A DNA stretch of 64,000 bases, from positions 434,001 through 498,000 of the forward strand of contig JBFWRU010000002.1 of NCBI GenBank assembly GCA_050248735.1. The letters run 5' to 3'. Below are positions 1 through 9,351 of this stretch, one piece after another. The notes beneath the pieces are model-generated. The model saw only the letters and a program-made list of their open reading frames with translations, searched no databases and was not told the origin of the DNA. The number at the start of each line of letters is the position of its first letter. The first letter of the stretch is position 1. Source of the DNA: JACKFE01 sp050248735. Its GTDB lineage: Bacteria > Nitrospirota > Nitrospiria > Nitrospirales > UBA8639. The position numbers and the translations under genes were made by a program.

Positions 1-796
1 CTACAATCGATCGGTCAAAAGGGCGGTTGGCCAAAACTTGAAACGTCTCTCGCCAAAAGTCGACGGGTTGAGCTGCACCATTTTCCGGCGAAGAGTCTGC
101 GACTCTCGATTGAATCCCCGTTAAGAATTGCTGGAGAGCTTTGACTTTTCTTGCAGCCAGGCTCCCCATGGGAATTCCCCAGATATGGGCAATTTCATGA
201 TCTTTGAGAGGAGCGTTTCCGTTCGTCAAAAATTCCTGCTTGGAAATCTTGAGCCGACGACGGAGTAGATTCTGTTTCCTCAATAAGGATTGAAACTCAA
301 GAAGTAAACGTTTGTGTTGATATTCTTTGGCTGAGATTTCTTGAGCTTCCCAGGCTCTGGAAAGTTTTCGAATTTCCTGGCGGATGAGTACCAGGAGGGC
401 CTGGGATCGAGCTTCTTCCAATTCTTCCTTGGTGGCTTCCATGTCTTCGATCAGAAGACGTTGAGTAATCCGTAGGCTTCGTTCGATCCAGGCAAGCGTC
501 TGTTCAATAAATTGAAGGTGCATCCCTGGACGTTCTCGTTTTTGGCGATAAAACGTCCTGTATTGGTCCGCCCGTGAGGTGATGTTTCTTATGGCTTCGA
601 GCCCCAGGATTTTTATGCCTTTTGGCTGATTCCCCGCCATAAATCGCGAATCAGGCTGATCTGTGGCCATAAAATTTATTTCATCCTGCTGGAGATCAAA
701 ATACTGCAGCAACAGCAGTCGGAGCATAGTCCGGCTTTGGATGGGTAAAGATTGAATGGTCGATTCAATATGTTCAAATGTCAGAGCTGTGGCCAT
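1..796 (-). CDS. Hypothetical protein, 3' end outside window
   Basis: The frame stays open from an ATG at 796 down to base 1 with no stop, so at least 265 residues are present and the C-terminus is missing. I do not recognise the family. The protein is Leu, Gln, Arg and Glu rich. Its middle (about residues 110-190) looks like long charged helices, probably coiled coil (for example EDMEATKEELEEARSQ). It has no signal peptide or membrane segment, so it is probably cytoplasmic. It lies 33 bases downstream of the small gene at 830-1054 on the same strand and is probably co-transcribed with it. There is no clear Shine-Dalgarno sequence before the ATG, which fits translation coupled to the upstream gene. 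Confidence 0.6.
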   Translation of the reverse strand, partial: MATALTFEHIESTIQSLPIQSRTMLRLLLLQYFDLQQDEINFMATDQPDSRFMAGNQPKGIKILGLEAIRNITSRADQYRTFYRQKRERPGMHLQFIEQTLAWIERSLRITQRLLIEDMEATKEELEEARSQALLVLIRQEIRKLSRAWEAQEISAKEYQHKRLLLEFQSLLRKQNLLRRRLKISKQEFLTNGNAPLKDHEIAHIWGIPMGSLAARKVKALQQFLTGIQSRVADSSPENGAAQPVDFWRETFQVLANRPFDRSIV

Positions 797-829
797 AGTT
801 GGAATATTCGTTTCTTGATTGGTGAAAGG

Positions 830-1054
830 TTAAGACGAAGAAAGCTTGCGTTCATCCAGGGATTCAAGATAATTAGCGGCATACTCTCTCAGTTGCTGGA
901 CTGTGCCGTTGGCGTATAATTCCCTTGGAATCTCGACTTTCACCAGCAGGGAAGGATCCACTCCTCGCTCTGCTGCCCAGTCTTCATCCACATATAAAGT
1001 CACTGCACCGTCCTTTTCCCGCCGAACGTATAAAATATCTTTGTCGGAATCCAT
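830..1054 (-). CDS. Small hypothetical protein (74 aa)
   Basis: This is a short acidic protein of 74 residues. The ATG is preceded by a good ribosome binding site (GAGGGGAG about 7 bases upstream). The sequence is compatible with a small beta-strand plus helix fold: RREKDGAVTLYVDEDW followed by an amphipathic helix near the C-terminus. I do not recognise a family. It is the first visible gene of a probable two-gene minus-strand unit with the partial gene that runs off the window edge. No promoter could be called with confidence upstream. Confidence 0.6.
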   Translation of the reverse strand: MDSDKDILYVRREKDGAVTLYVDEDWAAERGVDPSLLVKVEIPRELYANGTVQQLREYAANYLESLDERKLSSS

Positions 1055-1066
1055 AACCTGCTCCCC

Positions 1067-1810
1067 TCAAAAATCCTTAAAAACCTGCATTTTTGATAAC
1101 ATACCATCTGGAAGGCTGTCAAAGTTCACAGGCCGGAGGTTTGAGAGGGAAATGGTTCCGTACCAAACCGATTTCTTCGGATGAGGATATGGACCGTAAA
1201 GATTAAGGAGAGACACGATAAACACTGTGCGGATTCGATCATATCCCTCGCAGATCCAATTGATCGTGGCATCATAACCCCGCATAAGTCAGGTAGGCAA
1301 AAAGGCTCCACTTTAGAAGATGAAAAAACCCATATCCGATGGCGATATGAAACAGGGGCGATTAGACTTTCGAGAGAAAATCGAGCATGTCGGTTGGGCG
1401 GGAGCAGAAGACATTCAAACGGTAGTCGGGATTTTGGAAAATAATCCAAATATCGGTGGCGGCGGCGATTCCGAACATCAGGCCTATCATTCGAATGTCA
1501 TGGGCATGAGGCCAAATGAGCCTCAACGTCTGACCGAGCGAACCGGGAAGGGCGAGAGAGCTTTTATGGACTTGGAACAATCATCAGGGAAAAAGCAAAA
1601 GGATTCCGGAAAATATTCCGGCTCCTAACCCGGCAAGCTTGCTACCTAGAAAGGTGAAAAGAGTGACCACTCCGGCCAAGAGAAGGGTTTTGGGCTATAA
1701 GTAGGTAGTAATGCCAAAGTAAAAGAACCTGCAGGGTATGGCGAGGGACACAGAAAACAGCGCCCATGTGGGGGAAACGATTCCCCATGGCATAAAAGTT
1801 CAGGTCATGA
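1067..1810 (-). pseudogene. Decayed membrane-protein remnant
   Basis: This stretch of more than 700 bases has no intact gene. On the minus strand, several short frames carry hydrophobic, protein-like text interrupted by stops and frame changes. Around 1580-1800 there is a segment with MPWGIVSPTWALFSVSL, an internal TAG, then LLLAGVVTLFTFLGSK. Around 1362-1560 there is IRMIGLMFGIAAATDIWIIF. A third piece at 1067-1285 contains IRTVFIVSLLNLYGPY. Taken together they resemble a multi-spanning membrane protein, possibly a transporter, that has lost its frame. The family cannot be named. The alternative is chance hydrophobic frames in non-coding DNA. Confidence 0.3.
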
Positions 1811-1852
1811 AAATTGTCAGGGGAATAAATTGATGCTTGTTGTCAGGAAAAG

Positions 1853-2560
1853 TTATCCCCCGAGCGTTTCAACCACCTCTTTGAGACTTTTCATGATGCA
1901 CGTAAAGATGGGAATATCCCGTTTAGTATACCGGCTTCCCTCGGTTTCACGAAGGTCCATCACCAAATCCAAAAAATCTGACGGTGAGTCTGTTTCAAAC
2001 GCGACCACAAACTCCTGGTCGTCGAGTCCGAATGAGTAGGTGGTGTTGAGTTTCACGGAAGGATACTTGTGGCCGATGGCAATATGTTCATCCATCATGC
2101 CTTGCCGTGCAGCTTTGGTTAGGAGGTACCATTCACGGGTTTTCTCGAAGGGATAGACAAATATATATTTAGCACGCCCGGGAGTAATCTTTAACCGCCG
2201 GCTGTCCTGGCCCTCGTGCACATGATGATCCACATAAACGGATCGTTTGGTCATGGAAAGGTAAGAGTAAGGAGTGGTAAGGTAGTTTCCCAATCCGGTG
2301 GCCAGAAGCTTCGAACTCATTTCCTGAAACATTTCCAGTTCGTAGCTGATGCGCCAGAGCATAAAGTCGCAGTCGCCACGGATTCCGGTCGTGGTATAGG
2401 GAACTGTAATGACTTTTCCGTTAAATTCCTCGGCTGCCCGAATAAATTCCTGTTTGCCGGCCTCCCGTTCATCCTTAGGTAGGCGTCTCCATTGCGGATC
2501 AACCTTATAATAACTGAAATTGACAAATTGACGTCTGACCGCTTCTTCAGCACCGGCCAT
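1853..2560 (-). CDS. chdC: Coproheme decarboxylase / chlorite dismutase-like heme protein
   Basis: This 235-residue protein belongs to the chlorite dismutase/HemQ superfamily. In the coproporphyrin-dependent heme pathway, ChdC converts coproheme III to heme b by two oxidative decarboxylations. The second half aligns with the known pattern: YPFEK (Tyr136, Lys140) corresponds to the radical-forming Tyr145 and Lys149 of Gram-positive ChdC, and MMDEH places the proximal heme ligand at His159. Downstream text such as SFGLDDQEFVVAFET is typical of the family. The presence of the Tyr favours decarboxylase over true chlorite dismutase, although chlorite activity cannot be excluded from sequence. The ATG is preceded by GGAGGTT. 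The gene is monocistronic in this window, and no other heme-synthesis gene is nearby. Confidence 0.85.
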   Translation of the reverse strand: MAGAEEAVRRQFVNFSYYKVDPQWRRLPKDEREAGKQEFIRAAEEFNGKVITVPYTTTGIRGDCDFMLWRISYELEMFQEMSSKLLATGLGNYLTTPYSYLSMTKRSVYVDHHVHEGQDSRRLKITPGRAKYIFVYPFEKTREWYLLTKAARQGMMDEHIAIGHKYPSVKLNTTYSFGLDDQEFVVAFETDSPSDFLDLVMDLRETEGSRYTKRDIPIFTCIMKSLKEVVETLGG

Positions 2561-2738
2561 GGTAGAACCTCCGTAGAGTAAAACCTGTGAAATTTGAACA
2601 ACTTAAAAAAAATGTATTAACATCGCTGATGGAGGATTGTCAATGTGGATGGGATTTTCAGGAGATGATTTGGAACAGAATAGAATGTTGGTTTGTTCTA
2701 TCGTCCGCAAATCTGACTGAAATATCTACGTTAAAAAA

Positions 2739-3380
2739 ATGGAAAATATAAATGAGAAATACCGGAGGTTCCCCAGGAAAGCTTGGTCGTGGAGACATGC
2801 TCTCACCGTGGTGCCCTTGCTCCTTGTTCTTATGAGTCCATCGGCTCCAGTTGAGGCCGTCGTTCCCAGCCCGTCATCCAAGCAGATTGAGCAGGCTTTA
2901 AGGAGAGGGGAGGCAGTCGCACAAGAGCGTCAGCCTCCCATAAATTTATACGCCCATTTCGGTAACGCTGAAGAATTGTCTCCATATGGAATTGTGATGA
3001 CCAAATTAGGGGGAGTGGCCGTTCTAAGCGGCCACTTCGCATTGCGAGGCGAAAAGCCCTCTTCTGGAGATGTTGAGCGAATACTGGCCGAAGATGTCCT
3101 ACAGATCGTGGTGACCGTATTTGGCGACTCACCGACCTTTGCGAAGGATAGTTATCTTCTTTTAAAACAGGGAAACAATCTTATTAAGCCGACACGTATT
3201 CGGGCGGATGGGCTGGCGGCGGCCATTGAACCATTGTCAAGCCGGCCAACTTTTCGTGCCAAAATTGTGGCCTCCTTTGCCTATGGCAGCTTTGATCCGG
3301 AAGGGCAAACGATCATCTCGGTGTTTCCTGGCGTGGGGGGAGAAGTCAATTTCCTTCTGGACTTTTCCAGCATCCCATAA
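2739..3380 (+). CDS. Exported hypothetical protein
   Basis: This is a 213-residue protein of unrecognised family. It begins with a long charged N-region, then a hydrophobic core (ALTVVPLLLVLM) and a likely signal peptidase site after VEA at about residue 40, so the mature protein should be periplasmic or exported. The mature part is a mixture of predicted strands and helices without cysteines or a known motif. It sits 43 bases upstream of cinA on the same strand and may share its transcript. The start ATG lies in an A-rich stretch with no strong ribosome binding site, so an alternative internal start is possible. Confidence 0.65.
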   Translation: MENINEKYRRFPRKAWSWRHALTVVPLLLVLMSPSAPVEAVVPSPSSKQIEQALRRGEAVAQERQPPINLYAHFGNAEELSPYGIVMTKLGGVAVLSGHFALRGEKPSSGDVERILAEDVLQIVVTVFGDSPTFAKDSYLLLKQGNNLIKPTRIRADGLAAAIEPLSSRPTFRAKIVASFAYGSFDPEGQTIISVFPGVGGEVNFLLDFSSIP

Positions 3381-3423
3381 GCATACCGCCTTATAATTAA
3401 TCCAACCCAGGTCGGTAATCACA

Positions 3424-4707
3424 ATGAAATATCCATCAGCACATATCATCGCCATCGGCTCCGAACTACTTCATGGAGGTCGTGTAGATAGTAATTCTCT
3501 ATTTATTGCGGATGTGTTGGCCCAATGTGGCATTGAAGTCACGCAGAAAATGGCCATTAGCGATCGTCCTGAGGACATCCGGTCTCAATTGGTCAGTTCG
3601 GCAAAACAAGTTGAGGTCATTGTGTCCACAGGAGGGTTGGGATCGACGCTTGATGACTGTACGCGTGAGGCTGTTGCCGCAGCGTTTGGACTGAAATTAC
3701 GCCTCAGGAAAAAAGCCCTTGAAATGGTGCAAATCCAACTTCATAAACGTGACCGCCCGGTGACCCCATTAATCGCTCGTCAAGCCGTTCTGCCGGTCGG
3801 AACTCAAATCCTGGATAATTCTGTGGGGACGGCACCAGGGTTTTATCTGCAGGTTGGAAAGGCCCACCTTTTTATTCTGCCGGGTGTACCTCGGGAGGCT
3901 CACGAAATGGCCAAAGTGCACATCCCGGCCATGCTCCATAAAAAGCAGATGGGAAATGGCAGGCAGCTTTGGACGCATTCGTTTAACACTTGCGGGATTG
4001 CAGAAACCGATGTGCAAGCGCATGTATTGCCCCTTCTAGAAAATTATCCATCGATACAGATCGGGTTGTTGGCCTCGACCAAAGGAGTGAAGGTGACGCT
4101 CAGTTGTTGGCGGACTCGGAAGCCTGAGCGCCCAGGGTTTATAAGACTCAGTCATTTTCACGAGGGACTGGAATTGAGCAAACGCATTCGAACGGTATTG
4201 AGCCCCTGGCTCTTTGCCGAAGGTGAGGAAGGAATAGAAGAGGTTGTGGGAAGATTGCTGGCTTCCCGGTCATTCACTCTGGCCGTTGCCGAATCCTGTA
4301 CCGGTGGACTGGTAACTCACCGGTTAACGGAAATTCCTGGAAGTTCAGTCTATTTAGATCGGGGAATCGTGTCGTATAGCAATCGGGCCAAACAACAACT
4401 CCTGGGAGTTCGCCCTTCGGTGTTACGTCAATTTGGAGCCGTGAGCCTTCAAGTTGCGCAGGCCATGGCCTGCGGGATGAAAAAGCGGAGTGGCGTCGAT
4501 ATCGGATTAAGCATTACCGGTATTGCCGGCCCTGGTGGTGGAACCAAGACAAAACCGGTGGGAACAGTGTGCATGGCCATTGACGGGCCCTGGGGACGGC
4601 ATTCCAGGCGATTCCAATTTTGGGGAACCCGGACGGAAATTAAATTCCGTTCATCCCAAGCAGCGTTGGATTTGCTTCGCCGTTATCTCGTCAACCAGGG
4701 GAAGTAG
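3424..4707 (+). CDS. cinA: CinA, nicotinamide-nucleotide amidohydrolase
   Basis: This is a 427-residue two-domain CinA. The N-terminal half (about residues 5-170) is the MoCF-biosynthesis-like domain, with IIAIGSELLHGGRVDSNS and STGGLGSTLDD; in the family this domain carries ADP-ribose pyrophosphatase activity. The C-terminal half (about 270-425) is the amidase that deamidates nicotinamide mononucleotide, with AVAESCTGGLV and SITGIAGPGGGT. Together they recycle pyridine nucleotides released by NAD-consuming enzymes such as DNA ligase. The length is normal. The stop codon is 4 bases from the thpR start and recA follows, a common cinA-recA association in bacteria linked to competence and DNA repair. 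Confidence 0.95.
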   Translation: MKYPSAHIIAIGSELLHGGRVDSNSLFIADVLAQCGIEVTQKMAISDRPEDIRSQLVSSAKQVEVIVSTGGLGSTLDDCTREAVAAAFGLKLRLRKKALEMVQIQLHKRDRPVTPLIARQAVLPVGTQILDNSVGTAPGFYLQVGKAHLFILPGVPREAHEMAKVHIPAMLHKKQMGNGRQLWTHSFNTCGIAETDVQAHVLPLLENYPSIQIGLLASTKGVKVTLSCWRTRKPERPGFIRLSHFHEGLELSKRIRTVLSPWLFAEGEEGIEEVVGRLLASRSFTLAVAESCTGGLVTHRLTEIPGSSVYLDRGIVSYSNRAKQQLLGVRPSVLRQFGAVSLQVAQAMACGMKKRSGVDIGLSITGIAGPGGGTKTKPVGTVCMAIDGPWGRHSRRFQFWGTRTEIKFRSSQAALDLLRRYLVNQGK

Positions 4708-4711
4708 GCCT

Positions 4712-5326
4712 ATGGGCCATATTCGTGCGTTTCTAGCCCTATCCTTTCCTCCTGAAGTGCGAGAACACCTCAATCTCTTGCAGCAGAGGCTTCGCCCTTT
4801 TCTTCCACCGGTCAGTTGGGTTCGGTCCGAAAATATCCATGTCACGCTAAAGTTTTTTGGATCGATCACGCCTGCGCTGGTAGAGCAACTTTTTGAAGCG
4901 TTACGGGACATTGCTTCACAGCTTTCGCCCTTTTCGTTGAATATTCAAGGAATAGGCGTATTTCCTCACTCTCGGTCTCCTCGGGTTCTGTGGGCGGGAT
5001 TAACCGGGTCTGCGGATAGGCTGATCGATTTACATGAGCACATACAGATTACTCTCGAGCCATTAGGATTTCCCGTCGACGAAAAACCGTTCCATCCTCA
5101 TGTGACGCTGGCCCGCATCAAATCCGATTGGGGCAAAGTTGGAAAAGCTCTGACAGCGGGAGGCTTCCTGGAATCCGGAGAAGTCGTGAGTTCCTTGGTC
5201 GTCGATCGAATGGTGTTATACCGGAGCGAATTATCCTCTTCCGGACCACGCTATGAAGCGCTTTGGAGCATCTCATTTGGTTGGTCTCCAGAGGTGAGTT
5301 CACAACCAAAGAGGTTGAAGTTGTAA
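4712..5326 (+). CDS. thpR: RNA 2',3'-cyclic phosphodiesterase (ThpR/LigT family)
   Basis: This 204-residue 2H phosphoesterase hydrolyses 2',3'-cyclic phosphate ends of RNA to 2'-phosphates in vitro. The two hallmark His motifs are present: HVTLKFFG (His43) and HPHVTLARI (His130). An in-frame open stretch continues upstream into cinA. The ATG at 4712, four bases after the cinA stop and behind GGGGAAG, gives the standard N-terminus (MGHIRAFLAL), so it is the chosen start. The gene is translationally linked to cinA and lies upstream of recA. Confidence 0.92.
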   Translation: MGHIRAFLALSFPPEVREHLNLLQQRLRPFLPPVSWVRSENIHVTLKFFGSITPALVEQLFEALRDIASQLSPFSLNIQGIGVFPHSRSPRVLWAGLTGSADRLIDLHEHIQITLEPLGFPVDEKPFHPHVTLARIKSDWGKVGKALTAGGFLESGEVVSSLVVDRMVLYRSELSSSGPRYEALWSISFGWSPEVSSQPKRLKL

Positions 5327-5465
5327 TGCCGCCTGCAGTTAATGTTTGCCCTTGAGACCGGAAAGCCAAGGAAGAGGGGTTACAGCCATTTACCTGTTAA
5401 GGACCGTCGGGTAAGATAGCCTCCACTATCAGGCATATTGCCGAATTCCAACAAAAGGATTGTTT

Positions 5466-6575
5466 ATGGCCGAACGTGTTGCCCAATCGAAAGATTCTCA
5501 AAAGGATAACCAGAAAGAAGGGAAAAAGCGTGCGCTGGATTTGGCGCTGACTCAAATTGAAAAACAATTTGGGAAGGGCGCCATTATGAAATTGGGCACG
5601 GACGAGATTTCTCAAGACGTTCAGTCTATCCCGACCGGTTCGATTGCCCTGGATATGGCGTTGGGGGTCGGGGGGCTTCCGCGGGGTCGGGTGATCGAAA
5701 TATTTGGGCCGGAATCCTCTGGGAAAACCACTCTCTGTTTGCATGCCATAGCCGAAGCCCAAAAGGCTGGTGGAGCCGCAGCCTTTATTGATGCGGAACA
5801 TGCCCTGGATATTTCCTACGCGAAAAAACTCGGCGTCCAGACCGACGATTTGTTGGTGGCCCAACCTGATACGGGCGAACAGGCCCTGGAGATTGCCGAG
5901 ACCCTTGTTCGGAGCGGTGCGTTAGACATTATCGTTATCGATTCGGTGGCTGCCCTGGTGCCTCGTGCGGAGATCGAAGGCGAAATGGGTGATTCCCATA
6001 TGGGTTTACAAGCCCGACTCATGTCCCAGGCGTTACGGAAGTTAACCGGTGCGATTTCCAAGTCGCATGCCTCCATTATTTTTATCAACCAGATCAGAAT
6101 GAAAATCGGTGTGATGTTCGGCAATCCTGAGACCACCACAGGTGGCAATGCCCTTAAATTTTATTCCTCTGTCCGGCTGGATATCCGTCGGATCGAATCT
6201 ATCAAAGAGGGGCAGGAAGTAACGGGGAGTCGTGTCCGGGTCAAAGTCGTCAAAAATAAAATGGCGCCGCCCTTCAAACAGGCCGAATTCGATGTCATGT
6301 TTGCCGAAGGGATTTCCAGACCGGGGGAAATTGTGGATTTGGGTGTCGATCGACGAATTATTGAGAAAGCCGGCGCGTGGTATTCCTATAAAGAGGAACG
6401 ACTGGGTCAGGGAAGAGAGGCGGTCAAGGTGTTTTTGAAAAACAACCCTGATCTTGCCAAAACCATTGAGGAAGAGATTCGTCTGAGCTTTGGCATTAAA
6501 GTCGACTCAGCCAACAACGAAGCGGTTCCTTCCGGTAAGGCCGATCCCAAAAAGTCTATCGGGGGAAAAGCCTAA
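5466..6575 (+). CDS. recA: Recombinase RecA
   Basis: This is a full-length RecA of 369 residues, the ATP-dependent strand-exchange protein that also activates LexA-type autocleavage. The Walker A motif GPESSGKTT is near residues 75-83. The conserved IVIDSVAALVPRAEIEGEMGD segment (quoted here only as a landmark) and loop L2 around FINQIRMKIGVMFG are intact. The C-terminus is variable and Lys/Ser rich, as usual. The ATG at 5466 is preferred over an in-frame TTG two codons earlier because it gives the family N-terminus. About 140 bases precede it, containing a small hairpin (GATAG-CCTCCA-CTATC at about 5416-5431). I could not identify an SOS box with confidence. No recX follows; alaS starts 32 bases later. 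Confidence 0.97.
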   Translation: MAERVAQSKDSQKDNQKEGKKRALDLALTQIEKQFGKGAIMKLGTDEISQDVQSIPTGSIALDMALGVGGLPRGRVIEIFGPESSGKTTLCLHAIAEAQKAGGAAAFIDAEHALDISYAKKLGVQTDDLLVAQPDTGEQALEIAETLVRSGALDIIVIDSVAALVPRAEIEGEMGDSHMGLQARLMSQALRKLTGAISKSHASIIFINQIRMKIGVMFGNPETTTGGNALKFYSSVRLDIRRIESIKEGQEVTGSRVRVKVVKNKMAPPFKQAEFDVMFAEGISRPGEIVDLGVDRRIIEKAGAWYSYKEERLGQGREAVKVFLKNNPDLAKTIEEEIRLSFGIKVDSANNEAVPSGKADPKKSIGGKA

Positions 6576-6607
6576 CGGATTCATGTTGCTATCCTAGCCG
6601 ATATATT

Positions 6608-9256
6608 ATGATTTCCAATTCTCAAGACTTACGCCGGGCTTTTGTGGAGTACTTCGCAGATCGCGGCCATACTCCGGTGCCCAGTGCCTCGCTGATTCCT
6701 CAGGCCGATCCCAGCCTGCTGTTTACGAATGCGGGGATGAATCAATTCAAGCGAGTGTTTCTGGGCGAGGAGATCAGACCCTACGTGCGGGCGGTGTCCA
6801 TCCAAAAATGTATGAGGGCGGGGGGCAAGCACAACGACCTCGAAAATGTCGGCTTTACCAGGCGACACCATACGTTTTTTGAGATGCTGGGAAACTTTTC
6901 CTTCGGGGATTATTTCAAAGAAGACGCAATTGTATTCGGGTGGGAATTCCTCACCAAAGTGGCCGGACTGCCACACGATCGGTTGTGGGTGACCGTGTTC
7001 CGGGATGATGACGAGGCTCATGAGCTGTGGAGCAAACGGGTGGGCGTGGCGGTGGATCGTCTTGTCCGGTTGGGGGAAAAAGATAACTTCTGGCAGATGG
7101 GCGAAACCGGTCCCTGCGGCCCCTGTTCGGAAATTCTCATTGATCAGGGAGAGGCCTTCGGGTGTGGCCGAAGCACGTGCGCCGTGGGGTGCGATTGCGA
7201 CCGGTATTTGGAAATCTGGAACCTGGTGTTTATGCAGTTTGACCGGGATGCCTCCGGGCATTTAAATCCGTTGCCTAAGCCAAGCATTGATACGGGAATG
7301 GGGTTGGAACGGTTGGCCGCTGTGACCCAACAGGTTTCTTCCAATTATGACAGTGATATTTTTCTGCCGTTATTGAGCGTGATCGGGGAGCAGTGTGGAC
7401 GGACCTATGGGACCGACCTCACGCCGGATCGATCCATGCGGGTCATTGCAGATCACGTCCGTGCCATGACGTTCCTCATTACCGATGGGGTCCTGCCGTC
7501 CAATGAAGGCCGTGGCTATGTCTTGAGGCGGATCCTGCGAAGAGCGTCACGGCATGGACGCTTGCTGGGGGTCGAACGCGAATTTCTGTTCAATGTGGTG
7601 CCAACGGTCGTTAGCCAAATGGAAACGGTCTATCCCGAATTGCACCACATGGGACAAACGGTGGCGGAAGTTGTGAAGGTGGAAGAGGAGCGGTTCATTG
7701 GGACCTTGGAGCAGGCCCTCCCTCTCTTGATTCAACTTCTGGCTGAGACCAAACGTCAGGGGCGAACCCAGGTCGATGGAGAGGCGATCTTTAAGCTTTA
7801 CGATACCTATGGTTTTCCGGTGGATCTGGTGGAGGATGCTGCCAGGGAAGAGGGGCTGACTCTGGATCATGCCGCCTATAATCAGGCGCTGGATGTACAG
7901 CGTGATCGGGCACGGAAAACCGCGAAATTTTCTTCGGGTGAAGTTCGAACCGGATTATTGACGGTCCTTGAGCCATTTCCTTTGACACAATTTGCGGGAT
8001 ATTCCCTTGAGCAAGGGGAAGGGATGTTGTTGGCCATGATTAAGGATGAACAATTGGTCAAGGAAGCCGTTCAAGGAGAAATATTGGAGTTTGTGCTGGA
8101 TACGACCCCGTTTTATCCGGAAGGAGGAGGACAGGTTGGCGATCATGGAACATTTGTTGGCCCATCCTCGCGAATTCAGGTTCAGGATACCGTCAAAGTG
8201 GGTAAGGGATGGTGGCTGCACAAGGGGCAGGTTCTGGAAGGGCAGGTGCGCGTGGGAGATCGATTGAAGACTTCCGTGGCCCATGCGCTTCGCCAGAATG
8301 CCGCCAAAAATCATACGGCCACACATTTGATGCATGCTGCCCTGCGAGAGGTGTTGGGACCCCATGTGAAACAACAGGGGTCGTTGGTCGCCCCCAACCG
8401 GCTTCGATTTGATTTCACGCATTTTAAGGGGTTGACTTCCCGGCATATCGAAGACATTGAAAATCTGGTGAACGCCCAAATCCGCCATGACACCCCCGTC
8501 CAAACGGGAGAGATGGCGATTCAGGAAGCCCTCAAGCGGGGAGCCCTGGCCTTCTTCGGGGATAAATATGGCGATCAGGTTCGAGTTGTGGAAATCGGGG
8601 ATTTCAGCAAGGAATTATGTGGAGGCACGCATTGCCGTCATACGGGAGAAATCGGGCTATTCCGCATTGCCTCGGAAAGTGGTGTGGCTGCGGGTGTCCG
8701 GCGAATCGAGGCATTAACCGGAGAAAGCGCGATCCGCTCGGCACAGCAAAAGGATACTGAATGGAGGGAATTGGCCGGTCTGTTGAAAGCCGCTCCTACG
8801 GAAGTCCTGGATAAGACAAAAAAACTGCTGGTCACCCTTAGGGAAACCGAAAAGGATCTGGAGCGGGCCAAACAAAAGATACTGGAGCTGGAAGGCACGG
8901 GAAATGAGGCGGCCATTCGTGAAATCCAAGGTGTACCGGTTCTGGTGCAGCGGGTTGATGGGTTGAGCATCAACGAGCTTCGGACCTACTCCGATAAGGC
9001 CCGGCACAAAGTCCCTGCCGGACTGCTGGTCTTGGGAACGGTCCTTGAGGGAAAGGTGTCGTTCTTGGTTATTGCGGATAAGGCGGTGTCGGGCAAAGTG
9101 CCTGCGTGGAAACTGGCTCAACATGTGGCACAACAGGTTGGAGGATCGGGCGGAGGGCGACCGGAGATGGCACAGGCCGGCGGAAACCAGCCCGAAAATC
9201 TGGATGCAGCTCTGGAAAGCGTGTATCCCTATGTGGCCTCCCAATTAGGTGGATGA
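6608..9256 (+). CDS. alaS: Alanyl-tRNA synthetase
   Basis: This is a complete 882-residue class II synthetase that charges tRNA-Ala. The catalytic domain opens with LRRAFVEYFADRGH and includes the motif-2-like segment RRHHTFFEMLGNFSFGD. The editing (SAD) domain has its zinc-type residues in HTATHLMH (about residue 568) and CGGTHCRHTG (about residue 671). The C-terminal coiled coil and DHHA1 domain (GGSGGGRPEMAQAGG) end the protein. A Cys-rich insertion, CGRSTCAVGCDCDRY, lies near residue 185. Together with recA it forms a recA-alaS pair. The ruvX gene, which sits between alaS and mltG in some relatives, is absent from the 95-base gap that follows. Confidence 0.97.
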   Translation: MISNSQDLRRAFVEYFADRGHTPVPSASLIPQADPSLLFTNAGMNQFKRVFLGEEIRPYVRAVSIQKCMRAGGKHNDLENVGFTRRHHTFFEMLGNFSFGDYFKEDAIVFGWEFLTKVAGLPHDRLWVTVFRDDDEAHELWSKRVGVAVDRLVRLGEKDNFWQMGETGPCGPCSEILIDQGEAFGCGRSTCAVGCDCDRYLEIWNLVFMQFDRDASGHLNPLPKPSIDTGMGLERLAAVTQQVSSNYDSDIFLPLLSVIGEQCGRTYGTDLTPDRSMRVIADHVRAMTFLITDGVLPSNEGRGYVLRRILRRASRHGRLLGVEREFLFNVVPTVVSQMETVYPELHHMGQTVAEVVKVEEERFIGTLEQALPLLIQLLAETKRQGRTQVDGEAIFKLYDTYGFPVDLVEDAAREEGLTLDHAAYNQALDVQRDRARKTAKFSSGEVRTGLLTVLEPFPLTQFAGYSLEQGEGMLLAMIKDEQLVKEAVQGEILEFVLDTTPFYPEGGGQVGDHGTFVGPSSRIQVQDTVKVGKGWWLHKGQVLEGQVRVGDRLKTSVAHALRQNAAKNHTATHLMHAALREVLGPHVKQQGSLVAPNRLRFDFTHFKGLTSRHIEDIENLVNAQIRHDTPVQTGEMAIQEALKRGALAFFGDKYGDQVRVVEIGDFSKELCGGTHCRHTGEIGLFRIASESGVAAGVRRIEALTGESAIRSAQQKDTEWRELAGLLKAAPTEVLDKTKKLLVTLRETEKDLERAKQKILELEGTGNEAAIREIQGVPVLVQRVDGLSINELRTYSDKARHKVPAGLLVLGTVLEGKVSFLVIADKAVSGKVPAWKLAQHVAQQVGGSGGGRPEMAQAGGNQPENLDAALESVYPYVASQLGG

Positions 9257-9351
9257 TGGTAAAATCCTGAGAGAGGGGAGACCTGATCTAGATTGATGTC
9301 ATAATTGCCCTGTTATGTGCCGAAGAGGATGAACAGAGAGGGCGAACAGGC

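Noticed and set aside
5327..5465. Possible SOS box before recA
   Set aside because: No inverted repeat matches a known LexA consensus, and the Nitrospirota consensus cannot be assumed.
9257..9351. Expected ruvX between alaS and mltG
   Set aside because: The gap is only 95 bases; no such gene is present here.
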